Below are positions 44,575 through 54,518 of a DNA stretch of 64,000 nucleotides, piece after piece. The DNA comes from Kordiimonas marina (GTDB lineage Bacteria > Pseudomonadota > Alphaproteobacteria > Sphingomonadales > Kordiimonadaceae). Numbering within the stretch: position 1 is the stretch's first letter; each line of letters begins with the position of its first letter. The notes under the pieces are model-generated. The model saw nothing but the letters and a program-made list of their open reading frames with translations. It searched no databases and had not been told where the DNA came from. Both the position numbers and the translations under genes were made by a program. Location of the stretch: positions 539,856-603,855 of the forward strand of contig NZ_JAINDF010000003.1 in assembly GCF_023006325.1 (NCBI RefSeq). Direction: 5' to 3'.

Positions 44575-45361
44575 AGATGACAATAGATTTGGTACGGCCA
44601 TCAGGAGTCAATACACGACGGAAACGAATATGAGTGGGTTTTGTACCTAAGGCATTGGCATAGGCCTCAAGTCCTGCCGCCAAGATAGTAGTGGTAAACG
44701 GAGGAGCTTCTTTGGCTATCTTAAATGGAACCGTCTTACCCAGATCATGAAAGAAGACCCTCCCAGTTTTTTGGTTCACATTGAAAGCACCAACGCTCAC
44801 ATCCATTTCTTCAAAACGCTCCTCAAGGGCATGGGAGCGAATATATTGCTTGGTAATCCTATTAAATTTCGCAACATTACTGTCTCCAATAATCGAGATG
44901 CTAGAGACACCATTATCAATGACCTCGTGCGCCATCTTCAGGGCAGGCTCCACGGCATCCTGAAGCGCATCGAAGTTTCCAGCCTTATCTTCGATGAATT
45001 GCTCCACACTCCGGCTTTCCGCTTTTTGTTCAAAGCCAACAGCACGGCGAAATAAAACTCGAATTAGATCAGTAAAAAGTGAGGCTGTGATTCCCGCACC
45101 TGCGGCTATTCCAAAAGCCTTCAGATCGGGGGACTGAACTATCGCGTGAAAAACTGTCTCCAGACTACCTTCACGCATCGGACGTAAATATAACGCCAAC
45201 CGATTATCATATGGGGTCCGCTTCCTTACCTCCCCCGTCACTAAGGTATGGCTAGCAAGTGTAAACGCCCGTGCGATGCCAACAATACTCTCGGCAGCTT
45301 CGTAAGCTGGTGCGCGATGACGGTCTGCTTCTAGCCCTTCAAACTTCGCAATAAATTCCAT
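44546..45361 (-). CDS. Unrecognised protein in a low-GC insert
   Basis: A 271-residue protein beginning MEFIAKFEGLEADRHRAPAYEAAESIVGIARAF. A hydrophobic, Gly/Ala-rich segment (about 80-105) could be a single membrane helix. The rest is mixed alpha/beta and Lys/Glu rich. I do not recognise the family. GC content is clearly below that of all neighbours, and codon choice differs, which points to lateral acquisition. ATG 45361 is preferred; an in-frame ATG at 45424 adds 21 unlike residues. Its end overlaps the nuclease-like gene. Confidence 0.6.
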   Translation of the reverse strand: MEFIAKFEGLEADRHRAPAYEAAESIVGIARAFTLASHTLVTGEVRKRTPYDNRLALYLRPMREGSLETVFHAIVQSPDLKAFGIAAGAGITASLFTDLIRVLFRRAVGFEQKAESRSVEQFIEDKAGNFDALQDAVEPALKMAHEVIDNGVSSISIIGDSNVAKFNRITKQYIRSHALEERFEEMDVSVGAFNVNQKTGRVFFHDLGKTVPFKIAKEAPPFTTTILAAGLEAYANALGTKPTHIRFRRVLTPDGRTKSIVIYGASRVIIQ

Positions 45362-45446
45362 AGACGAATAATCTCCCCACGCACCGACAATACGCATTAG
45401 GCGAGAAAAATACACCCATGTCAATTATACGAAATTTTGGGTGAAG

Positions 45447-46778
45447 TCAGTCATCTCCGCCGTCCGACTGCGCCCTGGCGGCATAGTCGGCGCGGATGCG
45501 GGCAAAATACTGGAGGCGCTTCTGGATCTCGCGCTCGAACCCGCGCTCGACCGGGCGGTAGAATTCCTGCCGCGGTTCGCCGTCCGGGAAATAATTCTGG
45601 CCGGACACGCCTGCTTCGGTGTCATGGTCGTAGGCGTAGTTTTTACCGTAGCCCAGGTTCTTCATCATCTTGGTGGGCGCATTGAGGATATGGGCGGGCG
45701 GCATCAGGCTGCCGGTTGCGCGCGCGGTTTTCTTCGCCGCCTTCTCCGCCTTGTAGGCCGCGTTCGATTTGGGCGCGGTGGCGAGGTATAGCACCGCCTG
45801 CGCGATCTGAAGCTCGCCCTCCGGGCTGCCCAGAAAGTCATACGCATCCTTGGCGGCGAGCGCCTGATGGATCGCTTCCGGGTCGGCAAGGCCGATATCC
45901 TCGCTCGCGAACCTGACCAAACGGCGGATCAGATACATCGGGTCCTCACCCGCGACCAGCATCCGGGCAGCCCAGTAAAGCGCCGCGTCCGGGTCTGAGC
46001 CCCTGAGGGACTTATGAAGCGCGGAGATGAGGTTATAGTGGCCGTCCCGGTCCTTGTCATAGGACGGCGCGCGCTGTTGCAGGAGCGCCGCGAGCTGTTG
46101 CGTCTGCAACACTTCCCCTGACGCGAGGTTATAAAGCGTCTCGACGCAGTTGAGCAGGAAGCGGCCGTCGCCATCCGCCATGGCCTTGAGGGCCACGCGG
46201 GCATCGGCATCGACCGGCAGCGGCTCGCCATATTCGGTTTCGGCGCGGACGAGCAGTTCTTCGAGCGCCTGATCGTCCAGCCGGTTGAGGACCAGCACCT
46301 GCATCCGCGACAGAAGCGCGCCGTTGATCTCAAACGACGGGTTCTCGGTGGTGGCGCCGATCAGCGTCACCGTGCCGTTTTCCACATAAGGCAGGAAGCC
46401 GTCCTGTTGGGAGCGGTTGAAGCGGTGGATCTCATCGACGAACAATAGCGTCCCGCGTCCACCCATACGGCGCGCCTTCGCGGCCTCAAACACCTTCTTG
46501 AGGTCGGCGACGCCGGAGAAGATGGCGGAAATCTGCTCGAACGCCAGGTCGGCATGGTCGGCCAGCAGGCGCGCGATCGTGGTTTTACCGGTCCCCGGCG
46601 GGCCCCACAGGATCAGCGAGCTGATCTTGCCGGACTTGACCATCCGGGCGAGTGGTCCGCCCTCCCCCAGCAAATGTGACTGGCCGACGACCTGGTCGAG
46701 CGCACGGGGCCTCAGCCGGTCCGCGAGCGGACGTGGCGCGCCATCATCCGCCCCCGCGCTTTCGAACAGATCGACCAT
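45447..46778 (-). CDS. rarA: Replication-associated recombination protein A
   Basis: A 443-residue AAA+ ATPase (RarA/MgsA/WRNIP1 family) acting at stalled replication forks. Walker A is LWGPPGTGKTTIARLLA, Walker B LLFVDEIHRFNRSQQDGFLP, sensor 1 IGATTENPSFE, followed by the C-terminal SDPDAALYWAARML...LVRFASEDIGLADP and MPPAHILNAPTKMMK tetramerisation segments. ATG 46778 follows an AAGGAAGG site; it starts 11 bases after degP on the same strand. Confidence 0.94.
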   Translation of the reverse strand: MVDLFESAGADDGAPRPLADRLRPRALDQVVGQSHLLGEGGPLARMVKSGKISSLILWGPPGTGKTTIARLLADHADLAFEQISAIFSGVADLKKVFEAAKARRMGGRGTLLFVDEIHRFNRSQQDGFLPYVENGTVTLIGATTENPSFEINGALLSRMQVLVLNRLDDQALEELLVRAETEYGEPLPVDADARVALKAMADGDGRFLLNCVETLYNLASGEVLQTQQLAALLQQRAPSYDKDRDGHYNLISALHKSLRGSDPDAALYWAARMLVAGEDPMYLIRRLVRFASEDIGLADPEAIHQALAAKDAYDFLGSPEGELQIAQAVLYLATAPKSNAAYKAEKAAKKTARATGSLMPPAHILNAPTKMMKNLGYGKNYAYDHDTEAGVSGQNYFPDGEPRQEFYRPVERGFEREIQKRLQYFARIRADYAARAQSDGGDD

Positions 46779-46789
46779 AGATGCCTTCC

Positions 46790-48244
46790 TTACTGCAGCT
46801 GGACGCAGCGGTAGGAGCGGTTCGGAATGATCTGGCATTCCTGATCCCCGCCGCGGCGGCGCACCTTATAGTCATAGCGCTGCTGGTTTTCGAGCAGGTC
46901 GTTATCCAGGTCGGAGACCTTGCCGATCTTGCGGCCGTTGACTTCCATGATGATATCGCCCGGCACCAGGAACTGGTAGCGCGCCGACGGCGAGCGCGGG
47001 TCAACGCCCAGCACCACGACACCGCTTTCGAACTGGTTGATCTGCAGCTCGTCATTGAAGCGCGGCGACATGTTGGCGATCTTCACGCCCTGGAACGGGT
47101 TGTGACCATCCAGCGTGGTTATGTCACGCGGCGGATTCTCAGGCGGCAGCTGCAGCTTGACTGTCTTCTGGGTGATGGCGCCGTCCGACAGCACAGCCAG
47201 CGTGACTTCGTCACCTTCCTTGCGCGTCGCGACCCGGAAATTGAGCCCCGGCTCGTCGATGACTTCCTTGTCACCGACCGCCATGATGACGTCGCCGGTC
47301 TTGAGCCCTGCCTCAGCGGCCGGACCACCCGGATAGATATTGTCGATGAGCACACCACCCGCGCGGTCAAGCCCGAGGCCTGCGGCGAGGTCCGCCGTCA
47401 CCGACTGGCCCTTGATCCCCAGCCATGGCCGCGTCAGCGTGCCTTCGTTCATCGCGGCGCGGAGGACGGTCTTGACCATGTTGGCCGGGATCGCGAACCC
47501 GATCCCGTTCGAAGCACCGGTGCGGCTGTAGATGGCGGTGTTGATACCGAGAAGTTTACCGTCCATGCCGACAAGCGCACCACCGGAGTTCCCGGGGTTC
47601 ACGGCGGCGTCTGTCTGGATAAAGAAGCCGAAGTCGGAAATGCCTTCCTGCGTCCGCGCGTTCGCCGAGACGATACCGCTGGTGACCGTCTGCCCGATCC
47701 CGAACGGGTTGCCGATCGCCAGCACGATGTCGCCGACCTGCACCTGGTCGGAGTCGGCCAAGGGCAGGCTATCCAGCCGGTCGTTGCCGACATTGATTTT
47801 GAGGACAGCGAGGTCAGTGCGTTTGTCATCCAGCACCACCTTGGCATCGAATTCCCGCCGGTCCGCCAGGACCACGCGGATTTCATCAGCGCCCGCGATC
47901 ACGTGGTGGTTGGTGATGATCACACCGTTCGGCCGCACGATCACGCCCGAGCCCAGCGAGCCCCGCACCCGTTCCTGCGGCATGCCGAAGCTGAAGTTCT
48001 GCCCGAAGAAGCGCTGGAACAAAGGGTCGTCGAACAGCGCCGACCGCTGGGAGCGGACAACCTGTTTGGTATAGATGTTGACGACCGCGGGCGCCGCCTT
48101 GTGGACCAGGGGCGCGTAGGAAAGCTGTACTTGCGTACGGGATTCCGGCACCTGCCGTTCGGTCATCTGGGCGTTTGCGGGCGAAAGCCCCGCAAAGGCG
48201 CAGAAAACCACCATAAGGGACATGAGTTGCTTGAGCGGTTTCAT
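46790..48244 (-). CDS. degP: DegP/HtrA-type periplasmic serine protease
   Basis: A 484-residue exported trypsin-fold protease-chaperone. The signal peptide (1-25) ends ANA. The triad is H114 (TNHHVI), D144 (RTDLAVL) and S220 (NPGNSGGAL). Two PDZ domains follow (about 285-375 and 395-475), the second ending near the C-terminus in a shorter form than E. coli DegP. It degrades or refolds misfolded envelope proteins. rarA follows in the same direction. Confidence 0.92.
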   Translation of the reverse strand: MKPLKQLMSLMVVFCAFAGLSPANAQMTERQVPESRTQVQLSYAPLVHKAAPAVVNIYTKQVVRSQRSALFDDPLFQRFFGQNFSFGMPQERVRGSLGSGVIVRPNGVIITNHHVIAGADEIRVVLADRREFDAKVVLDDKRTDLAVLKINVGNDRLDSLPLADSDQVQVGDIVLAIGNPFGIGQTVTSGIVSANARTQEGISDFGFFIQTDAAVNPGNSGGALVGMDGKLLGINTAIYSRTGASNGIGFAIPANMVKTVLRAAMNEGTLTRPWLGIKGQSVTADLAAGLGLDRAGGVLIDNIYPGGPAAEAGLKTGDVIMAVGDKEVIDEPGLNFRVATRKEGDEVTLAVLSDGAITQKTVKLQLPPENPPRDITTLDGHNPFQGVKIANMSPRFNDELQINQFESGVVVLGVDPRSPSARYQFLVPGDIIMEVNGRKIGKVSDLDNDLLENQQRYDYKVRRRGGDQECQIIPNRSYRCVQLQ

Positions 48245-48376
48245 CGACAGCTTACTCCGTGCTGATGGATTGAAGCGTCAGTTATGGCGGAGCCTCGTGC
48301 CCCATGCAAGGGGCACATCCAGCTTGGTCCCGCCAAAGCCCTGACTTGGGGCCTAAATAGGAACGGAAAGTGGCAG

Positions 48377-48410
48377 AAAAAAGGGGCGCCCCTATCCTGG
48401 GACGCCCCTT
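48377..48410 (-). terminator. Terminator after the outer-membrane protein gene
   Basis: AAGGGGCGTCCC pairs with GGGGCGCCCCTT around a six-base loop, followed on the minus strand by six T in total. Confidence 0.85.
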
Positions 48411-48435
48411 GCGATGAACTGTGCCTCAGATGCGT

Positions 48436-49125
48436 TTAAAAGGCGTAGGAAACCCCGAGGCTGACAACCGGGTAGAAGCGGTAGCCGGCGATATCATTCT
48501 GGAAATTCGTGGTTTCACGCTTCAAGTCGTCGTTAAATTGGGCCAGAAGCGTCGGCGATGCATTGAGCGGGCTGTCGGCCGGAATGTCGGCAACAAGCGA
48601 AGCCTGCGGCTTACCATGGTACATAACGCCAAGGTCGAACATGAACTTGACCCGGTGGTCGCCCGTCAAGGCGTTGCCCCAACCGATCCCCGCATAAGGC
48701 GCGAAGTTGTTGGTCCTGATCCGGCCATTCAGCTGCCCGATCTCATCGGCGGTATAGGTGTTACGGCCGATATCGAACGTCTGGGCCGGCAGGTTATGGG
48801 CATCTACCTTGTTGCCGTCATAAAGCGCGCCGGCGCTCAGGTGGAAATTACCACCGCCGACATACCAGTCCAGATACCCACCTGCCGAGAGAAGCTTGGC
48901 GTTCATTTTATAGTCAATGCCGGAAGCCCGGTCGTTATGGCTGAAGTTCAAACCATAGACCCCGCCCCGGAAATTCAGGTTATGCGCCAGCGGGAAAACC
49001 AGTTCACCGCCGACACCGCGCGTCCCGGCGCGGGCGATAAACGCAACCTTGTGGTCAGCAAAAGCCGAAGCCGAAACCCCGCACGACAACGCAAGGGCCA
49101 GCCCCAGCAATTTTAGCGATTTCAT
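48436..49125 (-). CDS. Outer-membrane beta-barrel protein
   Basis: A 229-residue exported protein. The signal peptide (1-23) ends AFA. The mature part shows alternating strands with aromatic girdles (HNLNFRGGVYGLNFSHNDRASG, FAPYAGIGWGNAL, FMFDLGVMYHG) and ends VSLGVSYAF, a BAM-recognised C-terminus. About eight to ten strands are possible. It resembles general YfaZ/porin-like outer-membrane proteins; no specific ligand can be proposed. It has its own terminator. Confidence 0.78.
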   Translation of the reverse strand: MKSLKLLGLALALSCGVSASAFADHKVAFIARAGTRGVGGELVFPLAHNLNFRGGVYGLNFSHNDRASGIDYKMNAKLLSAGGYLDWYVGGGNFHLSAGALYDGNKVDAHNLPAQTFDIGRNTYTADEIGQLNGRIRTNNFAPYAGIGWGNALTGDHRVKFMFDLGVMYHGKPQASLVADIPADSPLNASPTLLAQFNDDLKRETTNFQNDIAGYRFYPVVSLGVSYAF

Positions 49126-49223
49126 AAATCCCCCATCAGATTTGAAATAGTTAGACACAAATTTTTAAGGCGCCCAGATAAAGGGAATTCGCCTTTAAAT
49201 TGCAAGGGGAAATTTATGATACT

Positions 49224-49754
49224 TTAAAAAAGTTTATGCCCCAGGGAATCGGCAAGGATCAGGGCGCAATCAAGGTCTATGATCGGCTCCGCGCGCACAA
49301 GGGCGATAAAGTCTTCCACATCCATCAACACCGGTTCCGCGACCACATTTTCTTCCTCCTCCGGCGCCTGAATGGGCGTACAGCCGCGCGCGAGGAAGAT
49401 ATGCTTGCGCGCCGTCGAATAGGCCGAGACATAGGTTTCCGCGACCAGCGTCATCTCCGCCGCCACATAACCGGTTTCTTCGAGAAGTTCCTTATGGGCG
49501 GTCTCAAGTGCGGTGTCGCCCGGATCGATCATCCCGGCGGGCATGTCGAAGCAGAAGCGCCCCGGCCCCGGCCGGAACTGCCGCAGCATCAGGACCTTGC
49601 CGCCCTCCGTCACCGCCCCGACGACCGAAAAATCGGGGTCCTCCTTGACCAAATAGCGGAGTTCCTCTTCCTCATGGTCATACCGGTCTTCCACCACCCG
49701 CAGATACGTGTGGGCATAAAGCTCGGTGCGCTTGGTAAGCTTGGGGTCTGACAT
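49224..49754 (-). CDS. Nudix hydrolase, ADP-ribose pyrophosphatase-like
   Basis: A 176-residue Nudix enzyme. The Nudix box reads GMIDPGDTALETAHKELLEETGY, with the usual REL arginine replaced by Lys. GAVTEGGKVLMLRQFRPGPGRFCFDMPAG and the late EDFIALV segment resemble ADP-ribose/nucleoside-sugar pyrophosphatases. The exact substrate is unknown. The start is ATG 49754 with GGAGG upstream. Confidence 0.85.
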   Translation of the reverse strand: MSDPKLTKRTELYAHTYLRVVEDRYDHEEEELRYLVKEDPDFSVVGAVTEGGKVLMLRQFRPGPGRFCFDMPAGMIDPGDTALETAHKELLEETGYVAAEMTLVAETYVSAYSTARKHIFLARGCTPIQAPEEEENVVAEPVLMDVEDFIALVRAEPIIDLDCALILADSLGHKLF

Positions 49755-49833
49755 GGAACCTCCGCTACTGAATCGACTGTGGCCAGCATAGGCAGGACAG
49801 CCCGCCTTGTTCCACATTAAAGCAAGGGCCCCA

Positions 49834-49870
49834 AAAGAAAAACGGCCCCGCCTGTCTGGCGGAGCCGTTC
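49834..49870 (-). terminator. Terminator of the alpha (rpsM-rplQ) operon
   Basis: AACGGCTCCGCC and GGCGGGGCCGTT pair around AGACA, followed by TTTCTTTT on the minus strand. It lies immediately after rplQ and ends the ribosomal transcript. Confidence 0.88.
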
Positions 49871-49894
49871 CTGAAGTCTTGCACGCCTTAAGGC

Positions 49895-50317
49895 TTATGC
49901 AGCGTCTTCTTCCTCACCAGCTTCCTGGGTCGGGCCGCTGTCTTGGCCTTTGGCATCTTCGTTACGGTCAACAAGCTCGATGACAGCCATCGGGGCGTTG
50001 TCGCCATGACGGAAACCGGCTTTGAGAACGCGGGTGTAACCACCGTTACGCTCTTTGTAACGCTCGGCCAGTTCGTCGAACATTTTCGCAACCAGGGTTT
50101 CGTCCTGCAGGCGAGCGATCGCCAGACGACGGTTGGCCAGACCACCTTTTTTAGCAATGGTGATCAGCTTTTCAACGACCGGAGCCAGGTCTTTTGCCTT
50201 CGGCAACGTGGTCACGATCTGCTCGTGCTTGATAAGCGCCTGAGCGAGGTTCATGAACAGAGCCTTACGGTGGCTTACGGTACGGTTCAGCCTACGGCCG
50301 GAATTACGATGACGCAT
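49895..50317 (-). CDS. rplQ: Large-subunit ribosomal protein bL17
   Basis: A 140-residue bL17 ([54 protein letters not shown]). It has an acidic C-terminal extension of about 20 residues ending EAGEEEDAA. It is the last gene of the alpha operon, 138 bases after rpoA. That gap has a GC-rich hairpin but no gene. Confidence 0.96.
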   Translation of the reverse strand: MRHRNSGRRLNRTVSHRKALFMNLAQALIKHEQIVTTLPKAKDLAPVVEKLITIAKKGGLANRRLAIARLQDETLVAKMFDELAERYKERNGGYTRVLKAGFRHGDNAPMAVIELVDRNEDAKGQDSGPTQEAGEEEDAA

Positions 50318-50455
50318 GGTCTACTCCTTTTGCCTGTCCGGCCTTGTGCCCTTTTCATATTTCACGGGCATAGTACCGGGAGGTGTCCCTCTAGGGGAGG
50401 TTTTAAAAGAGCGGCAGGGTTCTGGGATATCCCCAAAACCCGGCCGCCGGTGTGT

Positions 50456-51472
50456 TTAATATTCCTGTTCGAGCTTTTTGGCCAGCTCTTCGATATTCTC
50501 AGGCGGCCAAGCCGGAAGTTCCATGCCAAGGCGCAGGCCCATGGAGGAAAGAACTTCCTTGATTTCGTTCAGGGATTTGCGGCCGAAGTTCGGCGTCCGC
50601 AGCATTTCGGCTTCGGTCTTCTGAACGAGATCGCCGATATAGACGATATTGTCGTTCTTCAGGCAGTTGGCCGAGCGGACGGAGAGCTCGAGCTCGTCCA
50701 CTTTGCGGAGAAGCTGACGGTTGATGGTCGGCTCTTCCTCTTCTTCCGATTTGGTGGTCTCTTCCGGTTCGTCGAAGTTGACGAAGATCGCAAGCTGGTC
50801 CTGCAGGATGCGGGCTGCGAAAGCAACTGCATCTTCAGGGGTGACCGTACCATCGGTTTCGATTTCCATGGTCAGCTTGTCATAGTCGAGAACCTGGCCC
50901 TCACGGGTGTTCTCAACCTTGTAGCTGACTTTCTTGACCGGGCTGTAGAGCGCGTCGACCGGGATAAGACCGATCGGTGCGTCTTCCGGACGGTTGCGGT
51001 CCGCCGGTACATAGCCCTTACCGCTTGCGACGGTCAGTTCCATGTTGAGCGTAGCACCCTCGTCCAGGTGACAGAGCACCAAGTCTTTGTCGAGAATGTC
51101 AACATCGGCAACTTCGCTGATCTGACCGGCTTTGACTTCACCCGGACCAGAAGCGGTCAGGTGCAGACGTTTCGGCAGATCGCTGGTCACACGGACCGGA
51201 AGCTGCTTGATGTTGAGAACCATATCGGTCACGTCTTCACGCACGCCCGGAACGGACGAGAACTCGTGCAACACGCCTTCAATATGGATGCTGGTTACCG
51301 CACCACCCTGAAGCGACGACAACAGAACACGACGCAGGCCATTGCCCAGCGTCATGCCATAGCCGCGCTCAAGCGGTTCGACAACAAGCTTGGCCTTGCG
51401 AAGCGGGTCAGAGCCCGGTTCGATCGTCAGGCCATTCGGTTTGATAAGTTCCTGCCAGTTTTTCTGGATCAC
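50456..51472 (-). CDS. rpoA: RNA polymerase alpha subunit
   Basis: A 338-residue alpha subunit. The N-terminal domain has [32 protein letters not shown] sequence for dimerisation and beta-subunit binding, a linker rich in Glu ([15 protein letters not shown]), and a C-terminal domain with [43 protein letters not shown] that binds UP elements and activators. Normal length. Confidence 0.97.
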   Translation of the reverse strand: MIQKNWQELIKPNGLTIEPGSDPLRKAKLVVEPLERGYGMTLGNGLRRVLLSSLQGGAVTSIHIEGVLHEFSSVPGVREDVTDMVLNIKQLPVRVTSDLPKRLHLTASGPGEVKAGQISEVADVDILDKDLVLCHLDEGATLNMELTVASGKGYVPADRNRPEDAPIGLIPVDALYSPVKKVSYKVENTREGQVLDYDKLTMEIETDGTVTPEDAVAFAARILQDQLAIFVNFDEPEETTKSEEEEEPTINRQLLRKVDELELSVRSANCLKNDNIVYIGDLVQKTEAEMLRTPNFGRKSLNEIKEVLSSMGLRLGMELPAWPPENIEELAKKLEQEY

Positions 51473-51558
51473 GGTGTAACCCTCGTTTTGGATGACGCCA
51501 TAAGAGCGTCAAAGGATTCGCGCCAATACTCTGTCGTACTACCCGATACTCGGTATGC

Positions 51559-51948
51559 TTAAACGCGGCGACGTTTCGGCGGGCGGCAACCGTTGTGCGG
51601 AATCGGCGTCACATCACGGATTGACGTGATGACAAAGCCGATGGACTGCAGTGCGCGCAGAGCGGACTCGCGACCAGCACCCGGGCCTTTCACTTCCACT
51701 TCCAACGATTTCATGCCATGTTCTTGGGCTTTCTTGCCCGCGTCTTCGGCTGCAACCTGTGCGGCATACGGCGTAGACTTACGGGAACCTTTAAAACCCA
51801 TCATGCCCGCGGACGACCAGGAAATTGCATTCCCTTGAACATCCGTAATAGTGATCATCGTGTTGTTGAACGATGCATTTACGTGAGCAACACCATTGCT
51901 GATGTTTTTCCGCTCACGGCGCTTAATGCGACCTGTATCTTTAGCCAT
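51559..51948 (-). CDS. rpsK: Small-subunit ribosomal protein uS11
   Basis: A 129-residue uS11 with [47 protein letters not shown] and the conserved C-terminus [18 protein letters not shown]. It lies in the 30S platform and sits between rpsM and rpoA. Confidence 0.97.
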   Translation of the reverse strand: MAKDTGRIKRRERKNISNGVAHVNASFNNTMITITDVQGNAISWSSAGMMGFKGSRKSTPYAAQVAAEDAGKKAQEHGMKSLEVEVKGPGAGRESALRALQSIGFVITSIRDVTPIPHNGCRPPKRRRV

Positions 51949-51997
51949 CTCTATCAGACCCTATATCTGAGGGAGTCCTAAACAGCAGAACTCGTAA

Positions 51998-52366
51998 TTA
52001 CTTCTTCTTACCGGCAATCGCGACCGCTTTACCCTTACGGGTCCGGGCGTTCGTGCTCGTGCGCTGACCGCGCACCGGCAGTTTGTTACGGTGACGGAGA
52101 CCACGGTAGGTCTTCAGGTCCATCAGCCGTTTGATGTTCATAGCTACTTCACGGCGGAGGTCACCCTCAACCGTATGTTCGTTGTCGATGATTTCACGGA
52201 TCTGAATTACTTCAGCATCCGAGAGTTCCGCCACGCGACGTTCACGGGGCAAATCCAGCTTAGCGCAGATTGCCTTGGCCGTGGTCGGGCCAATACCGTG
52301 AATATAGGTCAAAGCGATTTCTACTCGCTTGTTGGTCGGAATGTTTACGCCTGCAATACGCGCCAC
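51998..52366 (-). CDS. rpsM: Small-subunit ribosomal protein uS13
   Basis: A 122-residue uS13 ([51 protein letters not shown]) of the 30S head. It is the first gene after adk, with its own strong promoter-like sequence upstream. Confidence 0.97.
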   Translation of the reverse strand: MARIAGVNIPTNKRVEIALTYIHGIGPTTAKAICAKLDLPRERRVAELSDAEVIQIREIIDNEHTVEGDLRREVAMNIKRLMDLKTYRGLRHRNKLPVRGQRTSTNARTRKGKAVAIAGKKK

Positions 52367-52437
52367 GACCGTTTCTCCTAAGTCAATGTTTCACGACTGT
52401 GAGTTAGCACAAATCACAAGACGTGTTGAAGCCGGGG

Positions 52438-52465
52438 ATTATATGAATTAACCCCCGCTCGTCAA
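52438..52465 (-). promoter_or_regulatory. Internal promoter for rpsM-rpsK-rpoA-rplQ
   Basis: On the minus strand, TTGACG and a perfect TATAAT are 16 bases apart, in the 117-base gap between adk and rpsM. This would give the alpha operon independent expression from the spc genes. Confidence 0.65.
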
Positions 52466-52483
52466 CCGTCCTGTGACAGTTTT

Positions 52484-53131
52484 TCACGCGGCCAAAACCG
52501 CGTCGATTTGTTTAGCAACCTCATCGATGGACGCCATGCCATCAACTTGGCGCAAAACACCTTTTTCCGCATAGTACGGCAATACCGGCGCCGTCTGTGC
52601 GTAATACTCTTCCAAACGCTTGGCCACGGTCTCCGCATTGTCGTCCGGGCGGCGCTTGAATTCCGTGCTGCCGCATTCATCACAAACACCGTCCACCTTC
52701 GGTTTCAGGTTGGTATCATGATAGCCTGCGTTGCATTTTGCACAGGTATAACGGCCAGCGATGCGATCGACAAGCGCATTGTCGTCAACCTTCATCTCAA
52801 CAACCGCATTGAGTTTCAGTCCCTGCTCCTTGAGCATCCCGTCGAGCGCTTCGGCCTGAGCCACAGTGCGCGGGAACCCATCAAGGATGAAGCCATTCTT
52901 ACAATCGTCTTCTGCAATCCGGTCCCGGATGATGCCGATGACGATATCGTCGGAGACGAGCTCGCCAGCTTCCATCTTGGCCTTGGCTTTCAGGCCCATC
53001 TCGGTGCCATGGGCAACGGCCGCTCGCAGCATGTCACCGGTGGAGAGTTGGACAAGGCCCTTCTCCCGCTCGAGACGCTGCGCTTGGGTACCCTTACCTG
53101 CGCCAGGCGGACCAAACAGAATTACGATCAT
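52484..53131 (-). CDS. adk: Adenylate kinase with zinc-type lid
   Basis: A 215-residue enzyme: GPPGAGKGTQAQRL P-loop, STGDMLRAAV, DGFPRTVAQAEAL, then a lid carrying four cysteines (CAKC...CDEC), the structural-zinc form, and RRPDDNAETVAKRLEEYY. It equilibrates adenine nucleotides. The start overlaps the secY stop as ATGA, so it is the last gene of the spc operon part. Confidence 0.96.
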   Translation of the reverse strand: MIVILFGPPGAGKGTQAQRLEREKGLVQLSTGDMLRAAVAHGTEMGLKAKAKMEAGELVSDDIVIGIIRDRIAEDDCKNGFILDGFPRTVAQAEALDGMLKEQGLKLNAVVEMKVDDNALVDRIAGRYTCAKCNAGYHDTNLKPKVDGVCDECGSTEFKRRPDDNAETVAKRLEEYYAQTAPVLPYYAEKGVLRQVDGMASIDEVAKQIDAVLAA

Positions 53132-54462
53132 TTATTACGGCCCCCCTTCAGGCGTGCTTTCTTAAGCAGACCCTCATACTGCTGGGCCATCAGATGCGAG
53201 TGAATCTGGGATACGGTGTCCATCGTCACGTTGACCACGATCAGAAGGCTCGTGCCGCCAAGGTAGAAAGGCACGGCAGCCTGACGTACCAGAACTTCAG
53301 GTACGACACAGACAAGGGCCAGGTAGGCGGAGCCGATCACGGTCAGACGGGTCAGCACATAATCCAGATATTCGGAGGTCCGTTTACCCGGACGGATACC
53401 GGGGACGAAGCCACCATGCTTCTTCAGGTTATCTGCGGTTTCTTCCGGATTGAACTGGATCGCGGTGTAGAAAAAGCAGAAGAAGACGATCAGCGCGATA
53501 TAGAAGGCGATATAGAGCGGCTTGCCCGGCGACAGGATCGCGGTCACGGTGCTCAGCCACTCAGGCCCATTCGCCTGATAGAAGTTGGCGACAGTCAGCG
53601 GCATCAACAGAAGCGAGCTTGCGAAGATCGGCGGGATAACGCCGGCAACGTTCAGCTTCAGCGGCAGGTGCGACTTGTCACCCTGATACATGCGGTTGCC
53701 CTGCTGGCGCTTGGGGTACTGGATCACGACGCGGCGCTGAGCGCGTTCGCAGAAAACGATGAACCAGATAAGCGCGCCGGCACCGATAAGGAGCGCGAGC
53801 AGAACCGTGAGCGACATGGAGCCAGCCCGGTTGAGCTCGAACGCTTGCGCAAGGTGGCCCGGCAGGTTGGCGACAATGCCCGAGAAGATGATCAGCGAAA
53901 TACCGTTGCCGATACCGCGCTGGGTGATCTGCTCACCAAGCCACATCAGGAACATGGTGCCGCCAACCAGCGTCACCACGGTGGTGAATTCGAAGAACAG
54001 GCCCGGCTGAACAACGACACCCGCCTGGCCTTCAAGGCCGGTCGCGACGCCATAGCCCTGAACGATGGTCAGGAGCACGGTGCCGTAACGGGTGTACTGG
54101 TTGATCTTCTTGCGGCCCTGTTCGCCTTCTTTCTTCAGGCTGCCCAGACCCGAGTGCATCGTGGTCAGCAGCTGAAGGATAATGGAGGCCGAGATATAGG
54201 GCATGATGCCGAGAGTGATGATGGACATCCGCTTGAGTGCACCGCCTGAAAAGGTATTCACCATGTCCAGGAAGCCGCCACCCAGGTCGGCGAACATGCG
54301 CTGAAGCGCCTGTGCGTCGATGCCCGGAAGCGGAATGTAAGTGCACAACCGGTACACAATCAGTGCACCAAGAGCGAACCAAATACGCTTTTTAAGTTCC
54401 TCGGCTTTGCCGATGGACGCCAAGCTAAAATTGGCCGCCAGTTGTTCTGCAGCGGATGCCAT
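53128..54462 (-). CDS. secY: Preprotein translocase subunit SecY
   Basis: A 444-residue channel subunit of the Sec translocon with ten membrane helices. YIPLPGIDAQALQRMF, SGGALKRMSIITLGIMPYISASIILQLLT (plug/helix 2), and the cytosolic loop KRQQGNRMYQGDKSHLPLKLNVAGVIPPIFASSLL are typical. Normal length. Translationally coupled to adk. Confidence 0.97.
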   Translation of the reverse strand: MASAAEQLAANFSLASIGKAEELKKRIWFALGALIVYRLCTYIPLPGIDAQALQRMFADLGGGFLDMVNTFSGGALKRMSIITLGIMPYISASIILQLLTTMHSGLGSLKKEGEQGRKKINQYTRYGTVLLTIVQGYGVATGLEGQAGVVVQPGLFFEFTTVVTLVGGTMFLMWLGEQITQRGIGNGISLIIFSGIVANLPGHLAQAFELNRAGSMSLTVLLALLIGAGALIWFIVFCERAQRRVVIQYPKRQQGNRMYQGDKSHLPLKLNVAGVIPPIFASSLLLMPLTVANFYQANGPEWLSTVTAILSPGKPLYIAFYIALIVFFCFFYTAIQFNPEETADNLKKHGGFVPGIRPGKRTSEYLDYVLTRLTVIGSAYLALVCVVPEVLVRQAAVPFYLGGTSLLIVVNVTMDTVSQIHSHLMAQQYEGLLKKARLKGGRNK

Positions 54463-54518
54463 AAACGCCTTCTCCAGCCCCTTGATTAAGTCTTATCTCG
54501 GCCTACGCTTTTTTGTGC

